In this document: piece after piece, positions 1 through 10,810 of the stretch
Numbering within the stretch: the first letter of the stretch is position 1
Layout: each line of letters starts with the position of its first letter
Assembly (NCBI RefSeq): GCF_000224145.3
Contig: NC_020175.2
Location: 1,428,881-1,492,880, forward strand
Origin: Ciona intestinalis
Lineage: Eukaryota; Chordata; Ascidiacea; Phlebobranchia; Cionidae
DNA: 64,000 nucleotides
Direction: 5' to 3'
Notes under the pieces: model-generated
What the model was told of the DNA's origin: nothing
What the model saw: the letters and a program-made list of their open reading frames with translations, nothing else
The model's database searches: none
Made by a program: the position numbers and the translations under genes

Positions 1-778
1 AAAGTATTCTCTATGTAGTTTGTATTATATGTTGCCTTACTTCTTCCAGTTGACATTATTCTTTAGTAATTCTTCCAAGATACCGGATCTCTCGTATAGA
101 TTTATCTCACAATCCACATTAATTTACAGACCAAGCCGTACTGAAAGTTTACACCGCGTGCTTTCAAAATAACTTTCGGACTTATATAAGTCTTCTTCAG
201 TCGTGAAACTTACTAAACGATGAAAGTCCCCCCTTTATGGTGTAAAGTACATACATCTAATCTTTGCCTAAACATGCATACTGTTAATTGGTAATTACTG
301 ATATCTCAATGTCAAATATGTGTTCTTCTTCCTATTATGCGTTGTATTCTAACTCGGCCGACAACATCTAGCCAAAGTAAAGCGCCCGGGGCGAAAGGAT
401 GGCAATAAGGACGTGTAAACGTCATACCAGCAGAGTCGTCATTCATTTTTGTTCTCTTTACGCACGCAATGTTAAATGTTAGAACTCTTGGTACGAGCAA
501 ATAAACAAATTGATCAGCTCCCTTTTTAAAGGTGTAATTTTGAAGTGCAATAAACAAATCGAAACTTTATTGTCTGCATAGGTAAAATAAGGTGGACTAC
601 CCGTTGTGGCAGTGATTCACACATTTCGATGACACCATAGCAACTGGCCCCATATAAAACTGTAAAAAGTCTTAACAATTTTTATGTTGGCAAGAATACT
701 GTAAATATGAACTATATTACCCATTTGACGTTGCACAATTTGTATACTATAAACTTTATCTCACAGCGGTAAATCTCG
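1..778. other. left-edge non-coding stretch
   Basis: I see no exon here that can be tied to a gene. It is AT-rich sequence just downstream of the stop codon of the minus-strand gene that ends at 779, so its right part may hold that gene's 3' UTR. The short open frame around 312-557 has no family resemblance or splice context. Confidence 0.4.
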
Positions 779-3095
779 CTATGGGAGCTCAACTTCGTTT
801 TTATTTAAATGTTTCTTTTGGCTAGTATTGTCATCTTGTATCTTTGTATCATTCGTATTTTCTAGCATTATCGCACTGGCTGTAAGTGCAATAGTGGTTG
901 TGTCAAGATCTTGAACTTCCTTGTACATGTTACCTTCAGCAAGATTAGTGTCTGTTCTATCTTCGTTTCCGAGTATAGATTTATTACTTTCTGTTATGGT
1001 TGAATTCAAATCCGGCTTGACAAAATGTTCAACGGCTTTGTCCAAAGGTTTCTTAACCACTATTTCTTTACCTAATGCCACCTTTATCTTTTGAACGACT
1101 GACAGTTCGCTCCGCTCTGTTTCATCGGCCACCTTGGTTGAGTTTTCTAACGCTTCTGTTTTGTCACCAGGATTGTTGTTGTTGTTGATTTCTGTTGTTA
1201 CTGGTTCTTTTTTGCCACCGGGGCCTTTGTTGTTGTTGACTTGCGATGTGTCTTGTCCCGTATTATTGTCAGGTTTGTTGTTGTTGCTTTTTATGTTTTC
1301 TGTTGTTTGTAGTCCTGTTTTGTTGCTATTGCTTTCTGGTGCTTCTTGTTCTGATTTGTCGTCAGAACTGTTGTGGTTTTTGGTGTTGATTTTAGTTGCT
1401 TCTTCCCGATTGTTTTCGTCTCTATGTTTAATCTGTTTAAAACAAGAATGTTAGACTGTGGTTTTCCAAAAAACTGCTGTTAGTTTGACCATCGTAGAAC
1501 CTGAACTTTGAAACAGTATAAGCCTACACTTTTCTTTTAACAATCATAGAATTTACAATGTGTTGTACGAAGCCCTGGCACGCGTGCATAGAGCGCTCGC
1601 CTTCAGACCATAGGTGATAGTCTCGACGTTTCTGTCCTGAGTTAAGACACAAAACGCCAGTTGCTCCAATCCATTTTCAATTCTGGGTTGTCATAATAAC
1701 CAGTTATAACTTATACATACAAATAAGTACACTACTGTAACCGGTGCGGCCGTAGAAAAGCTATTCCAGCAATATGTTTAAGCCCCGTGCTATATTAGTG
1801 AAGTTTGCACTGCACCATAACATAGGACATACACGAGGTCTACCGTTATGTTCTAACATCCCATATAAATAGATATTCCTATACCTCCCTTTCTTCTTTC
1901 TTTCTTGACTCTCGTTTCAATTGCCGCAGTTGATCTACACATGGTCTCAACTTTTGCACTGTATCGTTCAGCTTGGTCTGCAGCAGTTGGTTCTGACGCA
2001 GCAGCTGGGTTATCATGCCCTCGTATACCGCTTCCTGCTTGTGCCATGCTGCTCGTTCCCGCTTAAGCACAGACAGTGCCAGGCCCGCCTACGATAAAGC
2101 ATTGCTGTATTAGCGGACTTTCCTTATAGCACAGAGCCAGACAATGTATTCCAATCTAAGATGCGTTCTTCTGTTCTGCTTTGAGTATAAAGTATACATA
2201 GCCTACGCCCTACAGTATCTTGCAAGCACAGTGATCAAACACAAGATTTAATACATCGTTAGCTTATAACCCCCAAAACTCTGATCCAATTAAAGTTACA
2301 GAAACGGATTAATTTCTTTAGTCATAACTCATAACATTAATCCACCGATGATGAGTCTATTCTCACCACGTCCCCCCTATACGGATATACGCTTATCGGG
2401 AATATTGACACATCTCCTTTAATTAGGTTGACGTACCTGCTGTTGTATTTTGTCTGTCTTATTATGGGTTTGTGTTATGTCTTTTGTGTGAAGGTTTCGT
2501 TCACTTCGTATCTTTTTAGTCATGAACGCTGAAATAAAGCAAAGTCTTACTCACATTGAACAACACATATACGTCGTGAAGAAGCGTTATATTTACACAA
2601 GATACGCCAATGTCTGTTGTGGTTACGGATATGATACAGTGATATTGTTTCTTTTAGAAATTCATAGACATTGTTAAAACGGCCTAAATTATTACGAACA
2701 TTGTATGGGGAACGACATCCACATATTAGGTCGGAAAATAAGGGGCAGAATGAATGAATGTAACGAGCAGTTATTACACAGACACCCCGCGCCCACTTCC
2801 GAGTTACACTCCATTTCCACATTGTACATTTGTAATTGGTTATTTTAGGGCTATATATATAACGAGTAACGGTGAATTAATGTGCTTGTGCTCTGTTAAA
2901 TCGAAGTTAAAGAAAACATACACAAGAAGCCTTACCTGGTCTCCCCCATTCATTTCCACGCAAAGTGTCCATCTGCGATAGCAGTATAACAGCAGCAAAC
3001 ATTAACATAGCTATAAACAGAGGTAGCATCACCCGCACCGAACAATGCGAAATAGTTTTTGCCGTAGTTTCTTCCATAATACGTTTTATTTCCAT
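779..3095 (-). CDS. Type II membrane coiled-coil protein, GOLM/CASC4-like
   Basis: Four exons, read on the minus strand: 3095-2936, 2528-2437, 2088-1885 and 1432-779 (stop). All junctions keep phase (1, 0, 0) and the product is 369 residues. Residues about 1-20 are cytosolic, followed by a single hydrophobic segment (LPLFIAMLMFAAVILL, about 24-40) with no signal peptide, so a type II signal anchor is likely. The third exon is a coiled coil with heptad-like leucines (for example QLLRQNQLLQTKLNDTV). The last exon is acidic, N/T/K-rich low-complexity sequence with runs of Asn. A type II anchor, lumenal coiled coil and long charged tail is the layout of Golgi membrane proteins GOLM1, CASC4 and GOLIM4. 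The resemblance is architectural plus a weak coiled-coil match, so function is inferred. The start is the first Met; a second Met (residue 7) is also possible. A SINE lies in the last intron. Confidence 0.6.
1573..1735 (+). mobile_element. tRNA-derived SINE, degenerate copy
   Basis: It begins with a tRNA-like head (GGCACGCGTGCATAGAGCGC) and continues into the family's body signature (TTAAGACACAAAACGCCAG then GTTGCTCCAAT), but is strongly decayed. It lies in the last intron of the GOLM-like gene, antisense to it. Confidence 0.6.
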
Positions 3096-5029
3096 CCGTT
3101 ATCGGTCCATTTTGTATTATATGCTCTGGTATCTTCTATCTGTCTATATACAGCAGGCCTCGTATAAGCTTTGTACTGCTGAGGCGGTTTAGTTCTATGG
3201 CAGTTTCCTACCGAGTTACTATCATTTTACCGACAAAAAAAACAAGGTAAACCAAAACCTTGCGAACCTAACAGAGACAACAACAACCAGCATTAGTATT
3301 AACGTAGTGATTACAGATAACACGTCACACTATAGCATCAACAGTTATACAGACGAACGGAAGTTATTTCATTAAGCACCCGGGTATTGAATTGCATTTA
3401 TCATATTCGGTGTACTAATGCTTATCTTGCATAATGGTATATTGTATATATATCGATCTGCTGTCATTAACCTTTTGGAACATGTAGCCTACCGTTGCAT
3501 GTGGTAAGGATTTGGTTTAACGTTTACGCCTGTTAAAATCGATGCGTTTTTTAACAACTGTCTTGTTGTTGTTGTCTTTTTCGCTGTTTTAACTAATATC
3601 GTAGGCTGTGATAAGATAATTTATAATCTATATGTTATCTTATCACAGCCTTTAGTATAAGCTAACGAATAACGATACCCACCTTAACCCAAATATATAT
3701 ATATATTCTTTGTTAGCATATTCAAGACCACAATGTCGCTTATATGTGTTATTCTCGTATGCCCGACCGCGAACCGCACACCATATTGTCACGATAAGCT
3801 TCATTGGCATAACTTGACGTTATATACTAATGTAATCGAAACTTTAAAAGGAAGAAATGGTAAAAAATCTAAGTAACAGAAATCCAAATTGGCAGTTCCC
3901 TACAAAGTAATTTTTACGCTTTTAGTCTGTTAAAGCTGCGTAATACAGTGCGTTCCTTGCTCGACTATAACCGTACCTTACCCTGCTCGTTCATGTGCGT
4001 CGGTTCGGTAAACCTAGTGGACTGACAATTGATCAAGCGAGAAATGTTCAAAAGCACTTGGCATATGAATACATGGCTTAACGCTTGCTGCATTACCAGC
4101 GCTATCTTACCACTCTGCAGCCTTTCTAACCTAAACCTATTGGTCTGATTTGAAAACAAACCTATTTTACCAAAGGCATACAAATTCACTAAACATTGTT
4201 TAACACTAACTACACTATCACCGCATCTTAGCGCTCTGCATCCTTTTAACTGCATTATTATCGTTTGGTTTGTGGTGTGCAGCTCTTTCCCGCTATTCTA
4301 ATTTTATATCACTCGCTCTGCTATGGATACGAACCCCATTTAGCAAAGGTATAAATATTCACGCTTCGCTGCTGCTGAATGGGCGTCCGTTACATGATAT
4401 TCAATCCTGTTCTCAACCGCCTACCGTCCTTTGCACTGACGTACACACAGCTATATCCTTGAGCCATTGGTTATGGGTTGCGGTACAGAATCACATCAAA
4501 TAGCCGATCATTTTAAAACTCGTTTTAAAGGGAGTTTCTCCTAACAATTCTAATTTTCTTTGTATATAATATATCATTAATCATTTACTAAACCATTCTC
4601 GGGCATAAATTTCCAGTAAATACAAGCATGTAAGGGGGGGATTTGAATAGGTCGTTAAATTGGTTCGAGCCAGAGTTTTCATAGGCTATTTGTGGAATTT
4701 ATTGGCAGTTTTTAATTCACAATATGGAGACCCATGGAATTTACGACAAAGTTTTCAAACACTGCTTGTAGAAAATATTCAAAAGACCAGTTTTTAAACA
4801 GCAGTTTCTTCTTATATTCACTTTTAACTTTTCCCTTCTCGTAGATCATGGCTTACAGAGGTGTGACGTTCATCCAGCCGTGTCCACATTTTGCTGGCTT
4901 CCCAAAGTTTGTCAGCCAATTCACAGTCGCATATCTCGCTTGTTTTAGACACGAACTCACAGTCGCTGTTGGTCAAGGTTTAGTGTTAAATAACCACCAC
5001 GCACATATGTAACACAATTTACAAAGTAG
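3096..5029. other. intergenic, no gene recognised
   Basis: AT-rich non-coding stretch upstream of the GOLM-like gene, whose promoter should lie in its left part. The only clear structure is the perfect hairpin at 3604-3650. Open frames here are short and show no splice or family support. Confidence 0.4.
3604..3650. repeat. perfect 16-bp inverted repeat (hairpin)
   Basis: Arms 3604-3619 (GGCTGTGATAAGATAA) and 3635-3650 are exact reverse complements around a 15-nt AT loop. No mismatch in 16 pairs. It is not part of a recognised repeat family in this window. Confidence 0.9.
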
Positions 5030-6071
5030 ATATAGTGGGGTGGGGAAAGAAGAGACTCGGACGAAAAAAATGTTAGCTTTATTGGCCAGTATTATCATGG
5101 TACAACAAAGTGCGCGGTAAAATTTCTGGTACTTTTTTAAATATTCAGATTTGGTGTGAAACACATTTTTTAGTAAAATGCTCGTCGAATCATATTAAAA
5201 CTAATGAAATTTTTTAGTTTGCCAGTTCAAATCATTAATCCATTATCGTAGTTTACTAAAATACACTGTAAGATTTCGCAGAGTTTGATTTTGTCTTATA
5301 AAACTAAGTTTTGTTTTCACAAAAAAAAGAGAGTACGATGGGGGAAGATGAAACACTTGGTCAGATAAGAATTTTTATTTTTTTTTTACGGACCCACATT
5401 TAATGATAATCAGAAATGTAAAGTTGCATAATTATTCAACAGTATTATCTCGACTTAAAGAGCGTCAAACGGATTAGTGTTTTTAAATATTAAAAAAAAA
5501 ATGTAAAATAAAAACAAATTTTTTTGAACGTGTAAAAAATGTAGTTTGCGAGTGTGAATATTTGAAATAGGTTTATAATAAAAACTTAAATATTTCGTAC
5601 AACCTGACTTTGTCTTATAAGGTTAGTTTTAGTTTTAAGAAAAAAACTGAGATTAAAACATTAGGAAAATTTTTCAAGGGTCAATATGACTTCAATTTAA
5701 AATAGGAAAAAAATGTTTTGAAGTTATATATAAACTGTGTAGCAATACCCTATTTGTAGCTAAAATGTAAAAAATTATTTTGTGGTAATTATATGTATTT
5801 CTAATTAAAAAATTTATAATAAATCAACGTTAACAAGGATTGTATACTGTCTTGTCTTACCTTATGTTTTTAAATTGGTAAAATTACATCTGTTGTGCGA
5901 ACCGCTAAATAACTTTTTATGTATTTTAATATATTTCTTTGAACTGGTATCACTTAATAAAGATATGATAGTACTAATTCTGGCTCTCACCTAAAAACTG
6001 TCATGTATTTTAATTTTGAAAGTATTGAACAATATGTGCTTGAGTGTCCCATCTTTCCCCACTCTACTATA
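5030..6071 (+). mobile_element. long member of the GGGGAAGATGGGACAC MITE family (about 1 kb)
   Basis: It starts with ATATAGTGGGGTGGGG and ends with a CCCCACTCTACTATA terminus, the inverted form. The interior matches the copies at 41274-42534 and 34440-34774, for example the segments around TTTTACGGACCCACATTTAAT and CACTTAATAAAGATATGATA. No coding capacity is seen. A probable second start motif near 5335 suggests an internal rearrangement or nested copy. The flanking TA dinucleotides suggest a TA-targeting DNA transposon; this is inference. Confidence 0.7.
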
Positions 6072-6114
6072 ATTACAATTTATTAAAAACAAATTATTAG
6101 TTTTGACAAAGAGA

Positions 6115-6262
6115 TAGATGATACGACGGATGCGGGGTAAGATGAATACGGTTACCCATAACTTTCATATGATCGTGTTTTTAACACAATCACACTATCG
6201 TCATACATTTTGATTTTGGAAATATGTGCTTAAGTGTCCTGTCTTCCCCCACTCTACTATAA
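6115..6262 (+). mobile_element. partial GGGGAAGATGGGACAC-family MITE
   Basis: The right terminus (TGCTTAAGTGTCCTGTCTTC then CCCCACTCTACTATA) is clear and the left part (GCGGGGTAAGATGAATAC) is degenerate. On the minus strand this element supplies the end of the proposed last exon of the dehydrogenase gene. Confidence 0.65.
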
Positions 6263-9200
6263 ATAATCCTATAGTTTGTATCGCCTCCACTTAAGTCAGG
6301 GTTTTTTGTATTTTTCAAGCACAATCTAGATTTGTTTGCAGCACACCAAAAATATTTTACAACACGGAGAAAAACTTGTTGTTTAGTGAAAAATGATTTA
6401 CTCACTCAAAGTAGCGGCCTGTAGTTTTAGATAGAGTTGGCTCTGTTGATAAATATAGACTTGTCTGTGCCCCTTGAAGCGGTGTCTTCATTATAAACCA
6501 TTGGAAAGGTTCTGTAGTGACATATATTGTCATCAAATAAGGAAAAGTGTTTCTACACTGACACCATCTATGTTATAGCTTTGGGGTTATTGAGATAGGT
6601 ATGTTATTGAGATAGGTAAACCACAGGTTTAAAGCAATGTAATAAATGCTTGACAAAAGTCACATTATTTAAGATACTTTTGAGCAGAAATTTCAGGTCT
6701 TTTAAGTTTACAAAATACTTTAACATTCATTTTTTGTTTGTTCGATTATGGTAGCAAAGATTAAAATCTAGTTTAGAAAAAAATAATGGACATACTTTAA
6801 TACAGTGCTCTTCAACCTTTTTGGGGTTGGTGAACCCCTAAAGTTGTTGCGACGAACTCATGCACCCCTGATTGCTTTAACGTAAAGCTAAAGACGTCAT
6901 CAAGGAGAAATGCGTACGAGAATAAGTTCCTGTTTAGTCGAAAAGCACCGCTAATCAAGATCATTAGGAATATGTGGTTTGCGGTTAAAGAAAAGACTAG
7001 TTTCGCAATTCCCAGTGATGCAAGATATAGAATTCATATAAAAAAAAACTGTAAAAAAGTGGCTAAATTTATTAAAAATGTTCAAAACTGAATATTATTG
7101 CTGAAAATTTTTGAAGTTTGTGATGCACCATTGTATACCCTTTTGCAGTGGTGCACCCCTGGCATATTTTGGTGCACCCTAGGGTGCACCGTGCACACCG
7201 GTTGAAGAGCACTGCTTTAATAAACCACCTTGTCTTAATGTAAAAGTTAGGAAATAACATTATAAGAAAACTTACTATATAAATATACGGACAGCGCATA
7301 TAGTGGTATAGATGAATATCTGTCAATATTGGTATGGACCACACCAGGGTTTAAACAGTTACAAGTTATCCTGTTCTTGAGCTCTTCTTTTCTGCTCAGG
7401 GCATCAGTAAAAAGAACATTAGCAAGTTTGCTTTGGTAATAAAGCTCTGTTAACTTCTCTTCCCCCTCCAAAGATGACTTCTCAACATCTTCCAAATCAA
7501 TCTGTATGTTAAGAAAAATTACATGACATATTAAATATGGTTCCAATGGGATGTTGCATTGAAAAATGATATATTTTTTCATAGTGACAATGCATGGTTT
7601 AGCACTAGCTGGTCTAACTGTAACCTGAATCCTAGGTACTACAATGGTTACTGCATTAGAACCTCACTCACCAATATAAAATAGTTTACAATAAGTAAAA
7701 TTCAGTACAAAACATTATGTCCGAAAATCATAAATACAGTTATAAAGCACAATGAACTAACACTTCCTCTCTCATAAGCAGCAGAAGTTACATTGATTAT
7801 TCTGCCAGGTTGTTCTCCGTTTGTTAAGTTATCCATAAGCAAGTTTGTCAGTAAAAAATGACCTGCAAATGCAGATGTTATTTGGCTGTTGTAATGTTTG
7901 GTCTGGGAAAATATGGCAGTTTTATTACAAGAAGGATGTGAAACAAAACATCCATATTATTACGACTGGTGTTATTCTATCATTCAACAAAATCATTGCC
8001 ACAGTTATAAAGCATAATTCCCACCCAAATAATTAGTTTCTAGTTGTCTTTCAAAACCATCTTCTGTCAATGGAGTTGCCTTAGGAGGTCTTGGCTTCAT
8101 AATTCCAGCATTGTTTATTAAGACATCAATGTGTGGCAGTTCTGAGCAGTGAAAATGAGCATAACACTAATTTATTTAAGGGGGTGTAATTAACACCAAA
8201 AATATATGAATTAACTGCAGGAGTTGAAAAACCACATTAAAAAAAGGGGGGTAAACTATTTATCTCAAACAATTTAGCACAATACCAGAACTGTACAGAC
8301 TGGTATTAACTTACGCATCCAATAGTTGTGAGGTTAAACACCGAATGAATACTAGAACTACTATATTTAGCACCTTGGTTTATCATCTTTGCAAAATTAG
8401 TCACAGAATCCAGACTTGCTAAATCAAGGAATCTACAAACAACGTGTTGACTTTTTGCTGCGATTCTGATTTCTTTTGCTGCCTTTTCACATCTTCCCAT
8501 ATGCCTGCAACCTAGGACAACTGTTGCGCCTAAAAACAATAAATATATACTTAATTTATACATTGTATAAACATATGCAATCAATGTTAAATAAGACGTT
8601 ACAATATCTCTTTAATGTTTATAACACAACCAACAGTTTAACTTTATTTAATCAGCAAGCAAATTGGAACAAATCATAAATAAATGGGTAGAAGCGCAAA
8701 CTCTGGCCTAAATCATGTACTCACATGACATGAATGTAACTTACTTTATCCTCACATGGGCGAGAAACGACAGTCGTTATAGTACGGGTATTCATACACC
8801 TCGTGCCAACTTACGACTTACCAAGTGTTGCTTTGTGGGTGATTATGTTTTTTTTCTTTGTTTATATGATTGATAATTTGGACAACCCATTATGGATCAC
8901 TGGGTTAGAACAATTGCCGTTAAGTGTCTTGCCCAATGACACATTCGCTCACTTTGGTAGCAGCAAACAGCCTGCTAACCACTTTGCCATGGCATGGGAA
9001 AATGCCTTACCTTATGTCCCCACTAATATATAAGAGAAAAAGTTTCCATACAGCAAGCTGTGCTAAATAATAGTTCTCACCTCTTTTTGCAACTTCCTTC
9101 GCAGTTTCCTTCCCAATACCCGAACTACCCCCAGTTACCACAACTACCTTCCCATCCAATCTCTCTTTACTCGGACATTGCTTCCCACCTCTGCTTTCTC

Positions 9201-9775
9201 TGGTAATAAAAATAACAACAAAATGTTGAATTAGGTTTTATGTGATTCTACTAAGAAAATGCAAGAATAACTAAATGTAGCTTGTTTATTCTTGTGAAGC
9301 CGGCAGCGACAGTTGGTATAACACATCACACAATTTATATACACAGGTGAAAACCTCTTGAACAAAAGTATCAGGTAAAAATGTGCCTGCTTAACCGAAA
9401 ACGGATGGTCTGTTTTAAACATCTTGCCCGCTTACAATTTTTGGCTACCAATTTTTAAATGTCAAAATTCAAAACATGCAGAAACAAAGTAAGGCACAAA
9501 TACTAATAGTGATAATACAGAAGTAGTTGTGATTTGATAACTATATGAAACTAAAACTTCATTTAACAAGAATAAATTTAAAAAAAATAGAAACTGCAGG
9601 TTTATTTTCAGAATTTATCACATACTGTCATAAAATTCGATTTTACTGGGGGTATAAAAGTTTAAAAGCAACAGCATGTCTTACTTTATGAGTAGGATGG
9701 CTCCAAACGCCGAAGAGAAAAATGACAGCGGTACAATAACCCGGTTAACACAGGTGAATTTATAAAACTCATATT
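6190..9775 (-). CDS. Short-chain dehydrogenase, retinol dehydrogenase 11/12/13-like
   Basis: Exons on the minus strand: about 9775-9685 (5' end unresolved), 9199-9081, 8529-8374, 8141-8025, 7862-7762, 7501-7276, 6511-6406 and possibly 6325-6190. Phases agree at every junction. A hydrophobic N-terminal stretch (PLSFFSSAFGAILLIK) is followed by the NADP-binding TGGSSGIGKE motif, then NNAG in LINNAGIM, the catalytic Ser region (IINVTSAAYERG), the YxxxK motif in YYQSKLAN, NPGVVHT, and the C-terminal KTPLQGAQTS block typical of RDH11-14 enzymes. These reduce retinaldehydes or related carbonyls at the ER or mitochondrial membrane. No in-frame Met is visible in the 9775-9685 exon, so the start is probably in an unseen upstream exon. 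The C-terminus is doubtful: either a stop right after GRYFE (6404) or a splice into 6325-6190, which runs into MITE sequence. A hAT MITE sits in the last large intron. Confidence 0.85.
6803..7214. mobile_element. hAT-type MITE with perfect 8-bp target duplication
   Basis: The 412-bp element has terminal inverted repeats CAGTGCTCTTCAACC at 6803 and its reverse complement ending at 7214. It is flanked by identical 8-bp direct repeats CTTTAATA at 6795-6802 and 7215-7222. CAGTG...CAACC ends with an 8-bp duplication are diagnostic of the hAT superfamily. No transposase frame is present, so it is non-autonomous. The perfect TSD and TIR suggest a fairly young insertion. It lies in a dehydrogenase intron. 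Confidence 0.95.
8720..9030 (-). mobile_element. tRNA-derived SINE, near full length
   Basis: Minus-strand copy. Body signatures include CAATTGCCGTTAAGTGTCTT, AACCCATTATGGATCACTGG and the 3' part with CGACAGTCGTTATA. It occupies the intron between the second and third dehydrogenase exons. Confidence 0.75.
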
Positions 9776-10810
9776 CTGTTTAACGTTTCATACAGATACA
9801 ACTAGCATACCACAGTATGTGACCCAAACGATTTAAATAACCCAGCCTGTGTTACTACTGTCTGTTTATTACTTAATTATGTGTAGATAGTAAAAGGAGT
9901 TTTTTAAAGCTAGTAAATTCACTGCACAAAACGGTTAAATACAGTAACATGTGACGTTATTAAATCATGCTTACGGTACTTCCCCACTGCCAAAACCTTT
10001 TTTCGTCAAACTTTTGAACGCAAAATGTACAGAAATTTAGAGTAGAGCCTGTAAATTGAGTTTAACCAGGAAATTAGCCCTATTTTTTAATTAGTTTGGA
10101 ACATAAGAGCAATATTTATTTATCCATCGATTTTGAATCTTGTACATCACGTGATCAGTGTCCGGATTTTCTCCTCAGCTACGGGATGTTGAAAATGTTG
10201 CGAAACAAAACTTTAGGGTGACCAAAATCTACATTTTTGCGCAAAGTATAAAAAAAAGTGTCTGAAGGACATGTACGAGGTGTGTCACCATTAGTTCGAA
10301 AGCATTAAATAGGCGCGTGACCGCTTGCGCAATTGTTTTGGCCTCATTTCAAATCTACGCCTTTTTTGTTTGAAAGCGCATATGGCTGATCGCACATTGA
10401 GCTAACGACCTTGTTTCGGCTGCGCTGTTCACACAAAAGAAAGATAGTTGGACATATTTTAAAGCCCAGAGGCTGGGGTGTGTAATGCGATACGAGCTAC
10501 GATGTATTACAGATATGGTTTTAGACTCAAGTTTAAAATAACAAGCCTGGCATCAACGGGTTTTCCACCAACACACAGAATTACAGTAAGGTTTCAATAC
10601 GTTTTAAAACTAGCGTTATAAACAGCTATTTATTGTCTTCTTTTAAATAAATTTTCTAGAAATAATATCAAAATGTAAATAAACTGCCTTTTCTATTATT
10701 TAACTGCGGTATTTATTTATATGTTACATTTTCATTGCTAAAGAACACTTTTAGTAATTGTGTAAATTTGAATTTTCTTTGCTTTGCCCATTGTTTGTGT
10801 CACAAGAGAA
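9776..10810. promoter_or_regulatory. divergent intergenic region between dehydrogenase and reticulon
   Basis: About 1 kb separates the 5'-most recognised dehydrogenase exon (minus strand) from the reticulon isoform-A start at 10811 (plus strand). Both promoters, or a shared bidirectional one, should lie here. The stretch around 10130-10420 is less AT-rich and holds an ATCACGTGATCA-like palindrome near 10147. No core promoter element can be assigned with confidence. An unseen first dehydrogenase exon may also lie here. Confidence 0.4.

Noticed and set aside
1134-1454. Plus-strand leucine-rich open frame
   Set aside because: It is the antisense of the Asn/Thr-rich last exon of the GOLM-like gene; the leucines come from reverse-complemented Asn codons.
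3604-3650. miR-2/13 family microRNA
   Set aside because: The seed matches, but the stem stops before a full mature sequence and that family is protostome-specific as far as I know. Kept only as a hairpin.
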